Source: Dunaliella salina (Eukaryota; Chlorophyta; Chlorophyceae; Chlamydomonadales; Dunaliellaceae). Taken from it: a DNA stretch of 10,676 nucleotides. Below are positions 1 to 6,799 of this stretch, piece after piece (the first letter of the stretch is position 1; each line of letters opens with the position of its first letter). The notes under the pieces were generated by a model that searched no databases, was not told the origin of the DNA, and worked only from the letters and a program-made list of their open reading frames with translations. The stretch lies in assembly GCA_002284615.2 (NCBI GenBank), contig MU070799.1, positions 3,736 to 14,411 of the forward strand. Reading direction: 5' to 3'. A program made the position numbers and the translations under genes.

Positions 1-339
1 GAGCTGCCAACAAGTTGGTCAAAGATCCATGATGTGTTTCATGTAAGTTTGGTGAAGCCTTACTACTCCAAGAGTGGAGAGCCAAGTACCGTGTGTCCTC
101 CTCAGCCAATGCAGTGGCTGGAGGGAGAGCCCATTTATACAGTGGATAGACTGGTGGGCCATCGCTTTGTGAAGCGTGGACGAAGGTGGTGCATCGAGTA
201 CTTGGTGAGGTGGAAGGACTATGGTCCGGAGAATGATACATGGGAGCCAAGGCAAAACTTGCTCACATGTAATGCTGAGATTCGTGCCTATAAGGCGGAG
301 AGAGGCCTTGAGATATCGGCTTCTGATGAAGAGGACTAA
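1..339 (+). CDS. 3' end of chromovirus (Ty3/gypsy) integrase with chromodomain
   Basis: The frame is open from base 1 and stops at 337-339, so this is the C-terminal end (112 residues) of a longer polyprotein that starts outside the window. It begins with the GPY/F-type integrase tail: LPTSW, then IHDVFHVS and LVKPYY (residues 2-22). A chromodomain follows at about residues 45-100, with YTVDRLVGHRF, EYLVRWKDYG and DTWEPRQNLL carrying the usual aromatic and W..Y..E..TWEP positions. In this family the integrase inserts the element's DNA copy, and the chromodomain is thought to guide it to marked chromatin. A short acidic tail (SASDEED) ends the protein. No frameshift or stop is seen in this piece, so the copy could be young. 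The protease, reverse transcriptase and RNase H parts would lie to the left of the window. Confidence 0.9.
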   Translation, partial: ELPTSWSKIHDVFHVSLVKPYYSKSGEPSTVCPPQPMQWLEGEPIYTVDRLVGHRFVKRGRRWCIEYLVRWKDYGPENDTWEPRQNLLTCNAEIRAYKAERGLEISASDEED

Positions 340-824
340 GGAAAATCCGGGTTTCCAGCTTTCCGCGAAAAGCACCACGGAAGGCACCAAGGAAAGCGTC
401 GCAGAAAGCTTGGACGGTCCGCCGGACGGTCCGCCGGACGTCCGTCGGACAAATGTTGGTCAGGTGTCGGACGGGTGGAAATCCGGGCGCAAGAGGCGCA
501 AAAGGCCAACATAAGAGAAATGGTCTGATAATCCGGTGGTCCCTGGTTCGAGCCCGACTGGTTGCTTTTGGCAGAAAGGTGCAAAAGCGTGNCGCGGCCT
601 GAATGGAGTCCTAGGTGGAGTGCACATGCACTAGCAGATCCAAGAGTGGATGCTGCGAGTCTTGCTCATCTCATGCAATACCACGTGCAAGGCGGAGGGT
701 TGTCACACGGAGTAAGGGTGCCACGAAATTGCAAGCCTTGTGATAGGTTCACCCCAAAGCTAGTCCCGCAGCCACTGATCATGGTGTGGGCAGCCCAGGA
801 GGGCTGCAGCTAGATGGGGGGGAA
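340..824 (+). other. Spacer between integrase stop and 3' LTR of the chromovirus
   Basis: No protein that I recognise lies in this 485-base stretch, although several short frames are open. Bases 411-450 hold a GC-rich direct repeat built on CGGACGGTCCGC, including the palindrome GGACGTCC. A B-box-like GGTTCGAGCC sits at 545-554 after an AAATGGTCTGATAA stretch and resembles a decayed tRNA 3' half. Base 592 is an unresolved n. The spacer ends in the polypurine tract at 811-824. Confidence 0.5.
811..824 (+). promoter_or_regulatory. Polypurine tract of the chromovirus
   Basis: The purine-rich run TAGATGGGGGGGAA directly precedes TGTTAC, the presumed first bases of the 3' LTR. In LTR retrotransposons such a tract resists RNase H and primes plus-strand DNA synthesis. 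The position, next to TG and downstream of the integrase, supports the call. Confidence 0.7.
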
Positions 825-1018
825 TGTTACGAAGAAGGTTGCAATAAGGTGCAACTGCAAAGAGTGCAGTTGAGGTTGGTTGAAAAGTGGTTAAATGGTG
901 ACAAGTGCTTGTGCTGGGTTCGACCCCCAGAGTATTATACCCTCTAAATACTGGCGTTTGGGCCACGACACAAGCATACAGTAAGACAGCATAGCGTCCC
1001 TAAGGCTCTACCTTAACA
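825..1018 (+). repeat. Probable 3' LTR (about 194 bases) of the chromovirus
   Basis: The segment starts with TGTTAC right after the polypurine tract and can end at TTAACA (1013-1018), giving the TG...CA ends and a TGTTA/TAACA inverted terminus usual for Ty3-type LTRs. A TATA-like TATTATAC is at 933-940. At 194 bases it is short for the group. The 5' LTR is outside the window, so the right boundary is inferred from the terminus alone and no target duplication can be checked. A tRNA-like segment lies inside it. Confidence 0.6.
878..940 (+). other. tRNA-like segment inside the LTR (A-box and B-box/T-arm)
   Basis: Bases 914-930 form a perfect T-arm: CTGGG, loop TTCGACC, CCCAG. This includes the Pol III B-box core GGTTCGANNCC. 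Upstream at 888-899, TGGTTAAATGGT resembles a D-arm or A-box. The flanks GGTTGAA (878-884) and TTATACC could pair at 5 of 7 positions as an acceptor stem. The space between the boxes is too short for a normal anticodon arm, so this is a relic or mimic rather than a working tRNA. Confidence 0.4.
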
Positions 1019-1375
1019 TTAAACAGGTGAGGAATTTATGTTTCATCAAGCAGTTTGTTTGATTTCTTGGTTCGTGCTTTAACAAGGAAAGTCAGTCCTA
1101 GCTCATTTTTCCTTCTAAACGGGCTCATTAGTTTGATAAGGTGAAAGTGATATTCAGGCCAACTTTAGTGAGGATTTCAGATCTGCTGATTTGAGTTCAA
1201 GGTCGTGGTGGGCAAAGGAGCTGAACTTTAAAAGCCTAACTCTTCTTCTAGGCATCAAAGGAAACATCTTGCAAGCTGGCATCAATTACCAGGTAATCTA
1301 CTTAATAGACACAATAATTAGAACTGTGTGAAGGAATGACTCCCTGCAAGAAATGGTGCTGTCACAGAATCACAG
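1019..1375 (+). other. AT-rich stretch between LTR and first supported exon, with one possible micro-exon
   Basis: The stretch looks intronic. The only coding-like piece is 1252-1292, bounded by CTTCTTCTAG on the left and CAG|GTAATC on the right, 41 bases long. Read with the phase that joins 1376 it gives IKGNILQAGINYQ, which loosely resembles the AGLEF stretch of the sterol glucosyltransferase N-terminal domain. A second frame would join an acceptor at 1488 equally well, so the match may be chance. Confidence 0.3.
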
Positions 1376-1607
1376 GATTTGAGAAAAAATAAATATCAAG
1401 CTGGAAGGGCCCTCACTAAAAGTGGCTTTTGCACAAACCTTTGGCTTTGCCTTGAGAGACATCCTCTTGTTGTCATTCTTATCAGCAGCATGCACGACCC
1501 CTTTCCAATTCCTCTTTTTGTTCCTTTTACATGCTCTCCAAGGAGCATGATCAAAGGAGGAGCTATCCACAGTGCAGTGGCCCAATCACTGCTTAGAGAT
1601 GCAGCAT

Positions 1608-1640
<33 letters not shown>

Positions 1641-1755
1641 CGCCAGCTGCAACAACATCTGGCAGCCTGGTTGGCCCAAGATGCCTGAAAATCCCTGATC
1701 TAAGTGCGTATGTCCACCTGATAGATGAGCTCCCACACAACCTGATCTTGCCAAG
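1376..1755 (+). CDS. Glycosyltransferase exon A (5' edge uncertain)
   Basis: The 3' edge is firm: CCAAG|GTATGT ends the exon in phase 2 and the next exon completes an Arg codon. The 5' edge is not. Acceptors fit at 1375 (CACAG), 1488 (AGCAG) and 1542 (CTCCAAG after a long pyrimidine run), all keeping the same frame. Within it PIPLFVPFTC probably corresponds to the family's PIYIGFGS strand, then comes a helix (IHSAVAQSLLRDAAS), ten alanines coded by GCA repeats (1610-1639) and the strand leading to LIDELPHNLILP. Residues before about 1490 have no clear family match. Confidence 0.65.
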
Positions 1756-4700
1756 GTATGTCACTGAAGTTATAACTTGCCAATTTTGGCATTTATGTGT
1801 CTGCCCTTGAAAACGTGTGACTGAAAGAAGTTGGACATGTAGCTTCCACAAAATGCATAAGGTTAGGTGCTGTGACAGGCAACACAAATGGCAACACTGA
1901 TTTGCTCTTCAGACTGCTTCTCCAGAAGATTTTCGTATGTCCAAAAGCTTTGTGGCAGGTACAGGGTGGCTTACGCGCCCTGTTGCAAATGGTATGAGCT
2001 GGGTCAAAAGCCCTTTTGTGGGGGTGCTTGGCATTCTTGGAAGTCATGTGGATATCTCCTCAGGGCTAAGTGAGGAAAAGAAAAAAATCTTTACAGGCGT
2101 TGAAAGCACTCCTCACATTTTCTAAAGGATAAGAGGCTGCCTAGGGCCCAGGCACAATGTTTTCTTTCTTCCAAGGGATGAACAAAAAATCAGATGGGGT
2201 CAGAAAGGATACTAGCAGTACCCTGTGCCTGATCTCGTTGGAAAGAATTTAATTTCTACTTCTCAAGAGTGTGTCTGGTACTAGCAAGTGTGAGTGTACT
2301 GGATAGAGTGAGCATGTAGCTTCAGAGGAAGCTTGGTGGCTTTGTGAGTGTCTCGGGGTCTCAGCAGTACACGACTCGTGCTGTCAATCCTGAAATAATT
2401 CCTCGTTCCTGCTAAATGGTGCACAATCTGCATTGAAACTTCCTTGTCCACAACACAAATTCAACCGCCTTTCATGATTTAAAATCTTACTGTGTTCAAA
2501 CCAAATCTTCCTTTGAAATCCTGCTCTCTATTGCGTCCATTAACTGCAATTGAATCAGCGGGCAAGCACAAAGATGAAGGAAGGAAAACTACGAGGCTCC
2601 ACATTTCCTTTTCTGACATCATTAAGAGCAATTCAACCAGCGGGCAAACAAAAAGATGAAGGAAGGAAAGTTGAGAGGCTCCACATTTTTTCTGACATCT
2701 CGTCAGGGAACAATGGCATGTTTACTTTTCCATGGATCAAAATTTATTTTTGCAGATGCTGTGCGGCAGTAGTTCATGGAGGCATTGGTCATGTCCTTAG
2801 CTGCCTTGCCAACGGATGCCCTCTCTTGGTCACACCGTAAGTTTCCTTTTCAGCTTTAATTAAAATGTGTGTCCTTCCCGTCCAAGACAACAGCTTCTCT
2901 CTACCTGGAAGTAAATAATTTTAGTAGAATGTGGAATTTTAGTCCTAAATCGTTCAACTGTGTTTCTTTAACAAAGCATAGAATAAAATGGGAAGGAAAA
3001 AATAAAATAAAAAAGAGAAGAAAAGACAAGAAAAGTGTCTAGGGTGTCCTAGGTGGAGGCCAACCTGCTGGAGTAGACTTCTTTGCTTCTTTTTCTCTTG
3101 ATCCAAATTGGTGGGACCCTCTCTTAGTTTCAGCGCTGACTGTTGGGTCTTTTCTCATGCATGCTGGCTGTGCCCAACATAGACTATCTTTCAATGCCAG
3201 CCAAGTGCATGCATGAAGGAAAGATACCCTGACTGGCAAGGCCTCACCAAAGCACGTAATGAAGTATTTGCGTCCTTTTCAAGCATGAGCTGCCAGCCAA
3301 CTTTCCTAGCACGCAGTCAGGCAATCGAATTGTTTTTTCCAGATCTTCATGCAGGGCTCTTGCTCATCTCCTCAATGTCCAAAAATTAGGAACTTTTGTT
3401 TGCCATGCACTAAGAGATTTGCTTTGTTGTTCACAACAGATGCTACGGTGATCAATTTTCGTGGGCAGAGGCAGTCCAAGAGAATGGGTATGGACCACCA
3501 TTCATTCCAGCAGTGAAGCTCAGCCAGGATAGATTGGAATCGGTGGGTAAGGCTACACATGATTCAGCACTAGGCCTGACTCAGACCTTATCTAAGGCTA
3601 AGAAAAGCTTGATCTTTGTTTTTTAAAGTGCTGAAGCAAAGTGACAGAGGCTTTACAGTAATAGGCAAAAAAAGAGGTGGCACAAATACTTGGGGCAGAA
3701 CATCACCAGAAAGAGTGAATTGATGCTTCTTTTTTGCTTGCTCAGCAAACATGCATTTTGTACGGAAGTCCGTTGCTTTAAATAGTCAGGAACACAAGAG
3801 GACAGGCTTATGTTTCTGCACAAATTGGCAGTTGTGCCGTAAGTTACTCATGTTTCCCTCTGCGTTTTTGCATTTGGTAGGAAAGCCTTGCCTTAAATGC
3901 AAGAAGGCAGCAGAAGGGCAAAACAACTCGACTAGGAGTCATAGTGCTTTGAGTCAAAGTGTCAGCTCTTCCTACATCAGCAACAGGATTATTGTGTCAT
4001 GACTGCAGGCACTTATTGCATTGCGCAAAAAATCTTGCTACTCAGAAGCAGCTTCAAGTGCAAAGCAAATGCTCAAGGCAGCTCCCCGAGGAGTTGATTT
4101 AGCCGTTGCACACATCTACAGGTAAGCAAATTACGAGAACCTGGCACTCAGAGTTTGCAGTAGTTCAGAAGCTTGGGGTATCTTGTATTATGCATCAAAA
4201 GGAGAGGAAGCCTGAAGCAAGAAAACCTGGAAATGAAAAGGTGGAGGAGAGGAAAAAGAAGACAGGTGAATAGGAGGCCACAAGACACTTTCTCTCCTTG
4301 TATTCATCCCACTTCCGAGCAAGATCATAAGAGCAACTCGAAGGTTTTATATCTTTAAGTGATCTTTCCTCATCTCAAACTGTTTGCTGCATTTGAAGTT
4401 AGCTTGCTTCTCAATTGCAGGCATAAGATGACAAGCTCAAACAAAAGGAACATGTTTACAAGCTTGCTTTCCTGAATCTTGAACGCCATATGGATGCATC
4501 CAGAGACCTGCAAATCTGCCAGTTCCATACTTTCCTCCTTGGGAGTGACCAGCCTTGCACCAAGAAGACATGAAGCAAGAGGAGCGAGCAAGAAAAGATG
4601 ATGCTGACCTACTAGCTTTAAGCAGGTCAACCTCACAAAAAAATGCAGCTGAGTTTGCAAAGGGTTACTAACTAGCAAGCTAGAGCAAACAGGTCCAAGC

Positions 4701-4954
4701 CAGTAAAATACAGTCCCCTGTGTCCTTTGCCTGCTAGGCACCTTCCGCCAAAAAAGAGTGATGAATCTCCAGGTGCATGTCCTTCTTCTTGCCTTGCGCG
4801 AAGCATGTCCAGCAAAGAATGCAGCAGTCTCAGCTTAGCAGGCATGCTCCAGGCGGCCCTCCGGCTTACTTCCCATGTATTGGGGCTAATGTCTGGCTGT
4901 CAAGACATTAAGCAAAGCAGCACTGGCAGCAGCAGCACTGGCAGCAGCACTGGT

Positions 4955-5010
<56 letters not shown>

Positions 5011-5089
5011 CAGCAGCAAAAGTGCTGGAACAAGGCGCGGACTCCGTTGGGCTCCTTGGCCTGTTGGGGATGGGTGGGTCAGGATGTAG
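1376..5089 (+). CDS. Sterol glucosyltransferase-like (UGT80-like) glycosyltransferase, C-terminal half, five exons
   Basis: Exons 1376-1755, 2756-2836, 3440-3542, 4009-4121 and 4738-5089 join without a stop and with matching phases to give about 342 residues (1029 bases including stop). The joined protein runs through a UGT80-type donor-binding domain in order: LIDELPHNLILPR (family: PHDWLFPR), CCAAVVHGGIGH (family: AVVHHGGAGT), NGCPLLVTP, CYGDQFSWAEAV (family: FFGDQFFWG), a PAVKLSQDRLES helix start, and AVAHIYRHLPPKK (family: AFHRHLPPE). Such enzymes move glucose from UDP-glucose to the 3-hydroxyl of membrane sterols or related lipids, at the cytosolic face of membranes. The His-Gly-Gly and Gly-Asp-Gln residues contact the nucleotide sugar in the family. 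Two oddities are seen: HGGIGH in place of HHGGAGT, and two single-residue tracts (10 Ala, 17 Ser) coded by CAG-type microsatellites. The acceptor-binding N-terminal half is absent. It may lie left of the retroelement, which would then sit in an intron, or it may be lost. The substrate is inferred from family only; another lipid or a small molecule is possible. Confidence 0.78.
1609..1639 (+). repeat. (CAG)n microsatellite coding polyalanine
   Basis: About ten uninterrupted CAG/GCA units lie inside exon A and are read as alanine. The tract falls where the family has a variable loop between the first strand-helix pair and the strand before PHDW, so length change there should be tolerated. It does not break the frame. 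Confidence 0.9.
2072..2360 (-). pseudogene. LINE copy A, 3' terminal fragment in intron 1
   Basis: Read on the minus strand, about 2240-2360 encodes THKATKLPLKLHAHSIQY and then a stop, matching the last conserved block (YEATKLARKFHAHSVLY) of the better preserved copy at 8343-9440. The following bases down to about 2072 match that copy's 3' untranslated region, for example the shared runs around TGCCTGATCTCGTTG and CTAGGGCC-AGGCAC, and both end at an A/G-rich (plus strand) tail. The copy is severely 5'-truncated, as is usual for LINE insertions, and decayed by stops. It lies antisense inside the host gene's intron. Confidence 0.75.
2546..2705 (+). repeat. Imperfect tandem duplication, 82-base period
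   Basis: Two adjacent units begin GCAATTGAATCAGCGGGCAA (2546) and GCAATTCAACCAGCGGGCAA (2628), and both continue through AGATGAAGGAAGGAAA, GAGGCTCCACATTT and TTCTGACATC. They differ by scattered substitutions and small gaps, so the duplication is not very recent. It lies just before the acceptor of the second exon. Confidence 0.85.
2756..2836 (+). CDS. Glycosyltransferase exon B (nucleotide-sugar motif)
   Basis: The exon is bounded by TTTTTGCAG|A and CACACC|GTAAGT. It completes the Arg codon of exon A and encodes CCAAVVHGGIGH followed by LANGCPLLVTP, the heart of the UDP-sugar-binding site. In UGT80 proteins the same block reads AVVHHGGAGT...GCPT-I-VP. The second His and the Ala/Thr positions are replaced here. 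The outgoing phase is 2, matched by exon C. Confidence 0.85.
2837..3439 (+). other. Intron 2 of the glycosyltransferase, with a long hairpin
   Basis: The 603-base intron has donor GTAAGT and acceptor TTCACAACAG. It contains an A/G-rich run (2984-3034) and an imperfect hairpin at 3145-3227. No other feature is seen. Confidence 0.75.
3145..3227. repeat. Imperfect inverted repeat (hairpin) in intron 2
   Basis: The left arm 3149-3170 (CTTTTCTCATGCATGCTGGCTG) pairs with the right arm 3197-3223, whose complement reads CTTTCCTTCATGCATGCACT and then TGGCTGG. The stem extends outward to GGGT/ACCC and encloses a loop of about 26 bases. It could be a fold-back relic or a small-RNA-type hairpin. The sequence alone does not decide. 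Confidence 0.55.
3440..3542 (+). CDS. Glycosyltransferase exon C (GDQ motif)
   Basis: The acceptor is CACAACAG|A and the donor TCG|GTGGGT. A nearby GTAAGG at 3547 would put the next exon out of frame, so 3543 is chosen. The exon encodes CYGDQFSWAEAVQENGYG and then PFIPAVKLSQDRLES, matching the family block FGDQ-FWG-RV-KGLGP-PIP---L--ENL. Asp-Gln of GDQ contacts the sugar in related enzymes. Confidence 0.85.
3543..4008 (+). other. Intron 3 of the glycosyltransferase
   Basis: The 466-base intron starts GTGGGT, a weaker donor than the others, and ends GACTGCAG. Only short chance frames are seen inside it. Confidence 0.7.
4009..4121 (+). CDS. Glycosyltransferase exon D (C-terminal helices)
   Basis: The exon is bounded by GACTGCAG|G and TACAG|GTAAGC. 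It encodes ALIALRKKSCYSEAASSAKQ and then MLKAAPRGVDLAVAHIYR, matching the family pattern of a helix, A--LA--M---DGV--AV-AF and the final His-Leu-Pro. It joins exon C in phase 0 and leaves in phase 2. Its helical, Ala-rich content fits the last helices that pack against the N-terminal domain in GT-B folds. Confidence 0.82.
4122..4737 (+). other. Intron 4 of the glycosyltransferase
   Basis: The 616-base intron has donor GTAAGC and acceptor CCTGCTAG. An alternative acceptor at 4420 (TCAATTGCAG) in the same phase would give a short terminal exon ending at 4475. Exon E is preferred because it supplies the family's HLPP end. Confidence 0.65.
4738..5089 (+). CDS. Glycosyltransferase exon E (HLPP end and serine-rich tail)
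   Basis: After CTGCTAG the exon completes Arg and reads HLPPKKSDESPGACPSS, so IYR|HLPP matches the family ending AFHRHLPPE. It then runs on for about 100 residues that the family lacks: a hydrophobic stretch (LAGMLQAALRLTSHVLGLMS), a Ser/Gly/Thr region and 17 serines from AGC units (4955-5005), ending at a TAG (5087-5089). The tail is probably disordered, and its length should vary between strains. Confidence 0.75.
4919..5020 (+). repeat. (AGC)n microsatellite coding polyserine
   Basis: The tract consists of interrupted then pure AGC units; the pure run is 4955-5005 and is followed by AGG and three more AGC units. In the frame of the glycosyltransferase it codes Ser. It is the same trinucleotide as the exon A tract but is read in another frame (Ser rather than Ala). 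Confidence 0.9.
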
Positions 5090-5190
5090 GCTGATGAGTA
5101 TTGCAGGTGTAGCAACAATGCCATGTACTTGATTAATGATGTAGCAACAGCATTGCTTTTTTGAATGGGTCCAGTGTGTGGATATGGTTA

Positions 5191-5195
5191 TGTAA
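5191..5195 (+). terminator. Probable poly(A) signal TGTAA
   Basis: TGTAA occurs about 100 bases after the stop codon of the glycosyltransferase. TGTAA is the poly(A) signal of chlorophyte algae, with cleavage usually 10-20 bases downstream, which would put the transcript end near 5210. An AATAAA at 5294 is an alternative if the organism is not a chlorophyte. Confidence 0.5.
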
Positions 5196-5209
5196 AGATA
5201 AATCATGAA

Positions 5210-5753
5210 AGTTACTAAAAGACATGGAAAAGGCTTCTTGTTGTGCTGCTAAAAGATTTAATTTGGGGCACTAGGCCATTTGTCTAGTTTGCTTAATAAA
5301 TGTTGCTCCTTGCAATCATTACATGAGTAGCAACACGTTTCAAACAAGCGTTTTTTCTGCCAAGCAAACAGTTGCATCAGGAAGCAGGTTGGGATCACAG
5401 CTGCAGTTATGATGTACACACCACAGTGTGGGCATGTCAATGTTGCAATTGCAGATTTTCTTAGGCACCTAAAAGCTTTAGCCTCAAGTATAGTGACTAA
5501 GATTACTGTCTTTTAATGTGATAAATTGTCATCGCTGTTCCTGGTGAGGCCTCCAGCTTTCCAGTTAGAGGTCATCCCCTTAATGCATACGGCCTTTGGT
5601 ATGCATCCTCTTGCGTTGACTTTTCTTTTTCTTTTTCTGTCTCTTTATCACTTTTGTCTTTGTTGTTTAGTGCATGCCAATCTCGAATTTGAACAATATG
5701 TTGCCCATTTGATGGTTGACTGTAATACTCATTAGGTACACCATTTTCCCGCT

Positions 5754-5755
<2 letters not shown>
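5210..5755. other. Intergenic stretch without recognisable gene
   Basis: Only short chance frames are present. The stretch is AT-rich, with a pyrimidine-rich run of TTTTC type at about 5619-5660. No splice-bounded exon could be connected to a known protein. Confidence 0.6.
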
Positions 5756-5846
<91 letters not shown>

Positions 5847-5859
5847 GCGTGCGCGCGCG
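5756..5859. repeat. (CA)n microsatellite continuing into CG repeats, Z-DNA prone
   Basis: About 43 CA units run from 5756 to 5842 and pass without a break into GCACGCGTGCGCGCGCG. The alternation of purine and pyrimidine is unbroken for 104 bases. Alternating CA and CG sequences are the classical Z-DNA formers. The open frames across it (poly-His-Thr or poly-Cys-Val) are artefacts of the repeat. Confidence 0.95.
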
Positions 5860-6578
5860 GACATGGCCGCAAAATGGATCCTAGAATCAAAGAAATGCCT
5901 GAAAGACAAAGGTACAACATGAGTAACATTGCACTCGAGTTTCTTGGGGGGAGGGGAGATAGAATTGCGGCCCAGTAAATTGTCCCTGTTTCAGCCAGGG
6001 ACTCCTTCAGAAACTTGAAAAAACAGATGCATTAGTAAAAAGAAATCCTTAATTTTCCCCCTAAAACCTCTCCTCCAAGGGTAAAAGTCAACGCTGGACG
6101 CCAACCAATGTGCATCAAGGAAATACCAACTTTCGGCATTGAAACCAACAGTGAGTCCCACCAAAGGACTTGTCAGCAACAAAGGGCAACTAAACTTATG
6201 TGGATCCAGTGTCAGCCATCACAGCATTTGCCTTGCCCTCCTGTAAGTAGCCTGTCTTGTCACCTCCCTCACCAGAACCCTTTCTTTGTCTGAGAGCTAT
6301 TTCAATGGGTATGCCTAGTTTTCACAGGGCCTTCATTGTAAAATGGTTTTACACAGTGCTCGCAGATCTTGTCAAGAAAGTGTTTTCAGGTGATTTATTA
6401 AGGAAGTGTATCCCTCTTTGTGCTTGGAATCTGCATCGTCTGTTGATCTTGAGCAAGTGACAGGTTTTTGTTCAAATTTGATGAACAGAATTTCCGTTCA
6501 ATGAGGTGAATGTCTCTGCCTCTTGCATTTGAGTGCCTGGGGTAGCAACTGGTTGCAAGTTGTTTTTTTGCTTTCCAG
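5860..6578. other. Stretch without recognisable gene
   Basis: Splice-like signals occur, for example CACAG at 6215-6219 and CCTCCT|GTAAGT near 6242, but the peptides they would delimit match nothing I know. No RNA gene is seen. Confidence 0.5.
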
Positions 6579-6756
6579 GGATTGGCAAACAAAAAAAGAT
6601 GAATCTTCTTGCATCAATCAGGGAAGGGGCAGCAGATGGACTCAAAAGCCGTGAATCTCCCTCACCATGGCAAACAAAAAAAGATGAATCTTCTTGCATC
6701 AATCAGGGAAGGGGCAGCAGATGGACTCAAAAGCCGTGAATCTCCCTCACCAGAAG
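6579..6756 (+). repeat. Exact 84-base tandem duplication, 85-base period, in a possible orphan exon
   Basis: Bases 6584-6667 and 6669-6752 are identical as far as I can read, from GGCAAACAAAAAAAGATGAA to AATCTCCCTCACCA. The pair is flanked by an acceptor-like TTTGCTTTCCAG (ending 6578) and a donor-like AGAAG|GTAAAA (6757). A single copy could be read as GIGKQKKMNLLASIREGAAD and onward without a stop, but the 85-base period shifts the second copy out of frame and a stop follows. The duplication is therefore recent, and if this was an exon it is now broken. No protein family is recognised. Confidence 0.7.
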
Positions 6757-6799
6757 GTAAAAGGGAAAGTAATGTACATGTTGATCTAGCGGGGTTCTA

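Larger units (their letters stand above)
1756..2755 (+). other. Intron 1 of the glycosyltransferase, carrying repeat insertions
   Basis: This 1000-base intron has donor GTATGT and acceptor TTATTTTTGCAG. It contains an antisense LINE 3' fragment (about 2072-2360) and an 82-base imperfect tandem duplication (2546-2705). An open frame around 1920-2060 has no homology that I recognise and is not needed to join the flanking exons. Confidence 0.7.

Noticed and set aside
516..570. Candidate tRNA gene (GATAA anticodon-like loop and GGTTCGAGCC)
   Set aside because: T-stem pairs poorly, no acceptor stem, and the anticodon stem has mismatches; at most a relic.
562..813. 83-codon open frame before the LTR
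   Set aside because: No homology, contains an unresolved base, and lies in the non-coding spacer of the retroelement.
1913..2065. Open stretch in intron 1 (TASPEDFRMSKSFVAGTGWL and onward) that could be a cassette exon
   Set aside because: No good donor at its end, no family match, and the flanking exons join perfectly without it.
4421..4475. Alternative terminal exon of the glycosyltransferase (HKMTSSNKRNMFTSLLS)
   Set aside because: Splice phase fits, but the exon at 4738 gives the family's HLPP ending, so it is preferred. The short form might exist as a minor isoform.
4886..5206. Minus-strand polyalanine and polyleucine frames
   Set aside because: They are shadows of the AGC tract in the serine-coding exon.
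5667..5929. Open frames of Cys-Val or His-Thr repeats on both strands
   Set aside because: They are translations of the CA microsatellite.
2628..6690. Possible shared origin of the 2546-2705 and 6584-6752 duplications (both contain GGCAAACAAAAA-GATGAA)
   Set aside because: Similarity is limited to about 20 A-rich bases and does not extend, so chance is the simpler explanation.
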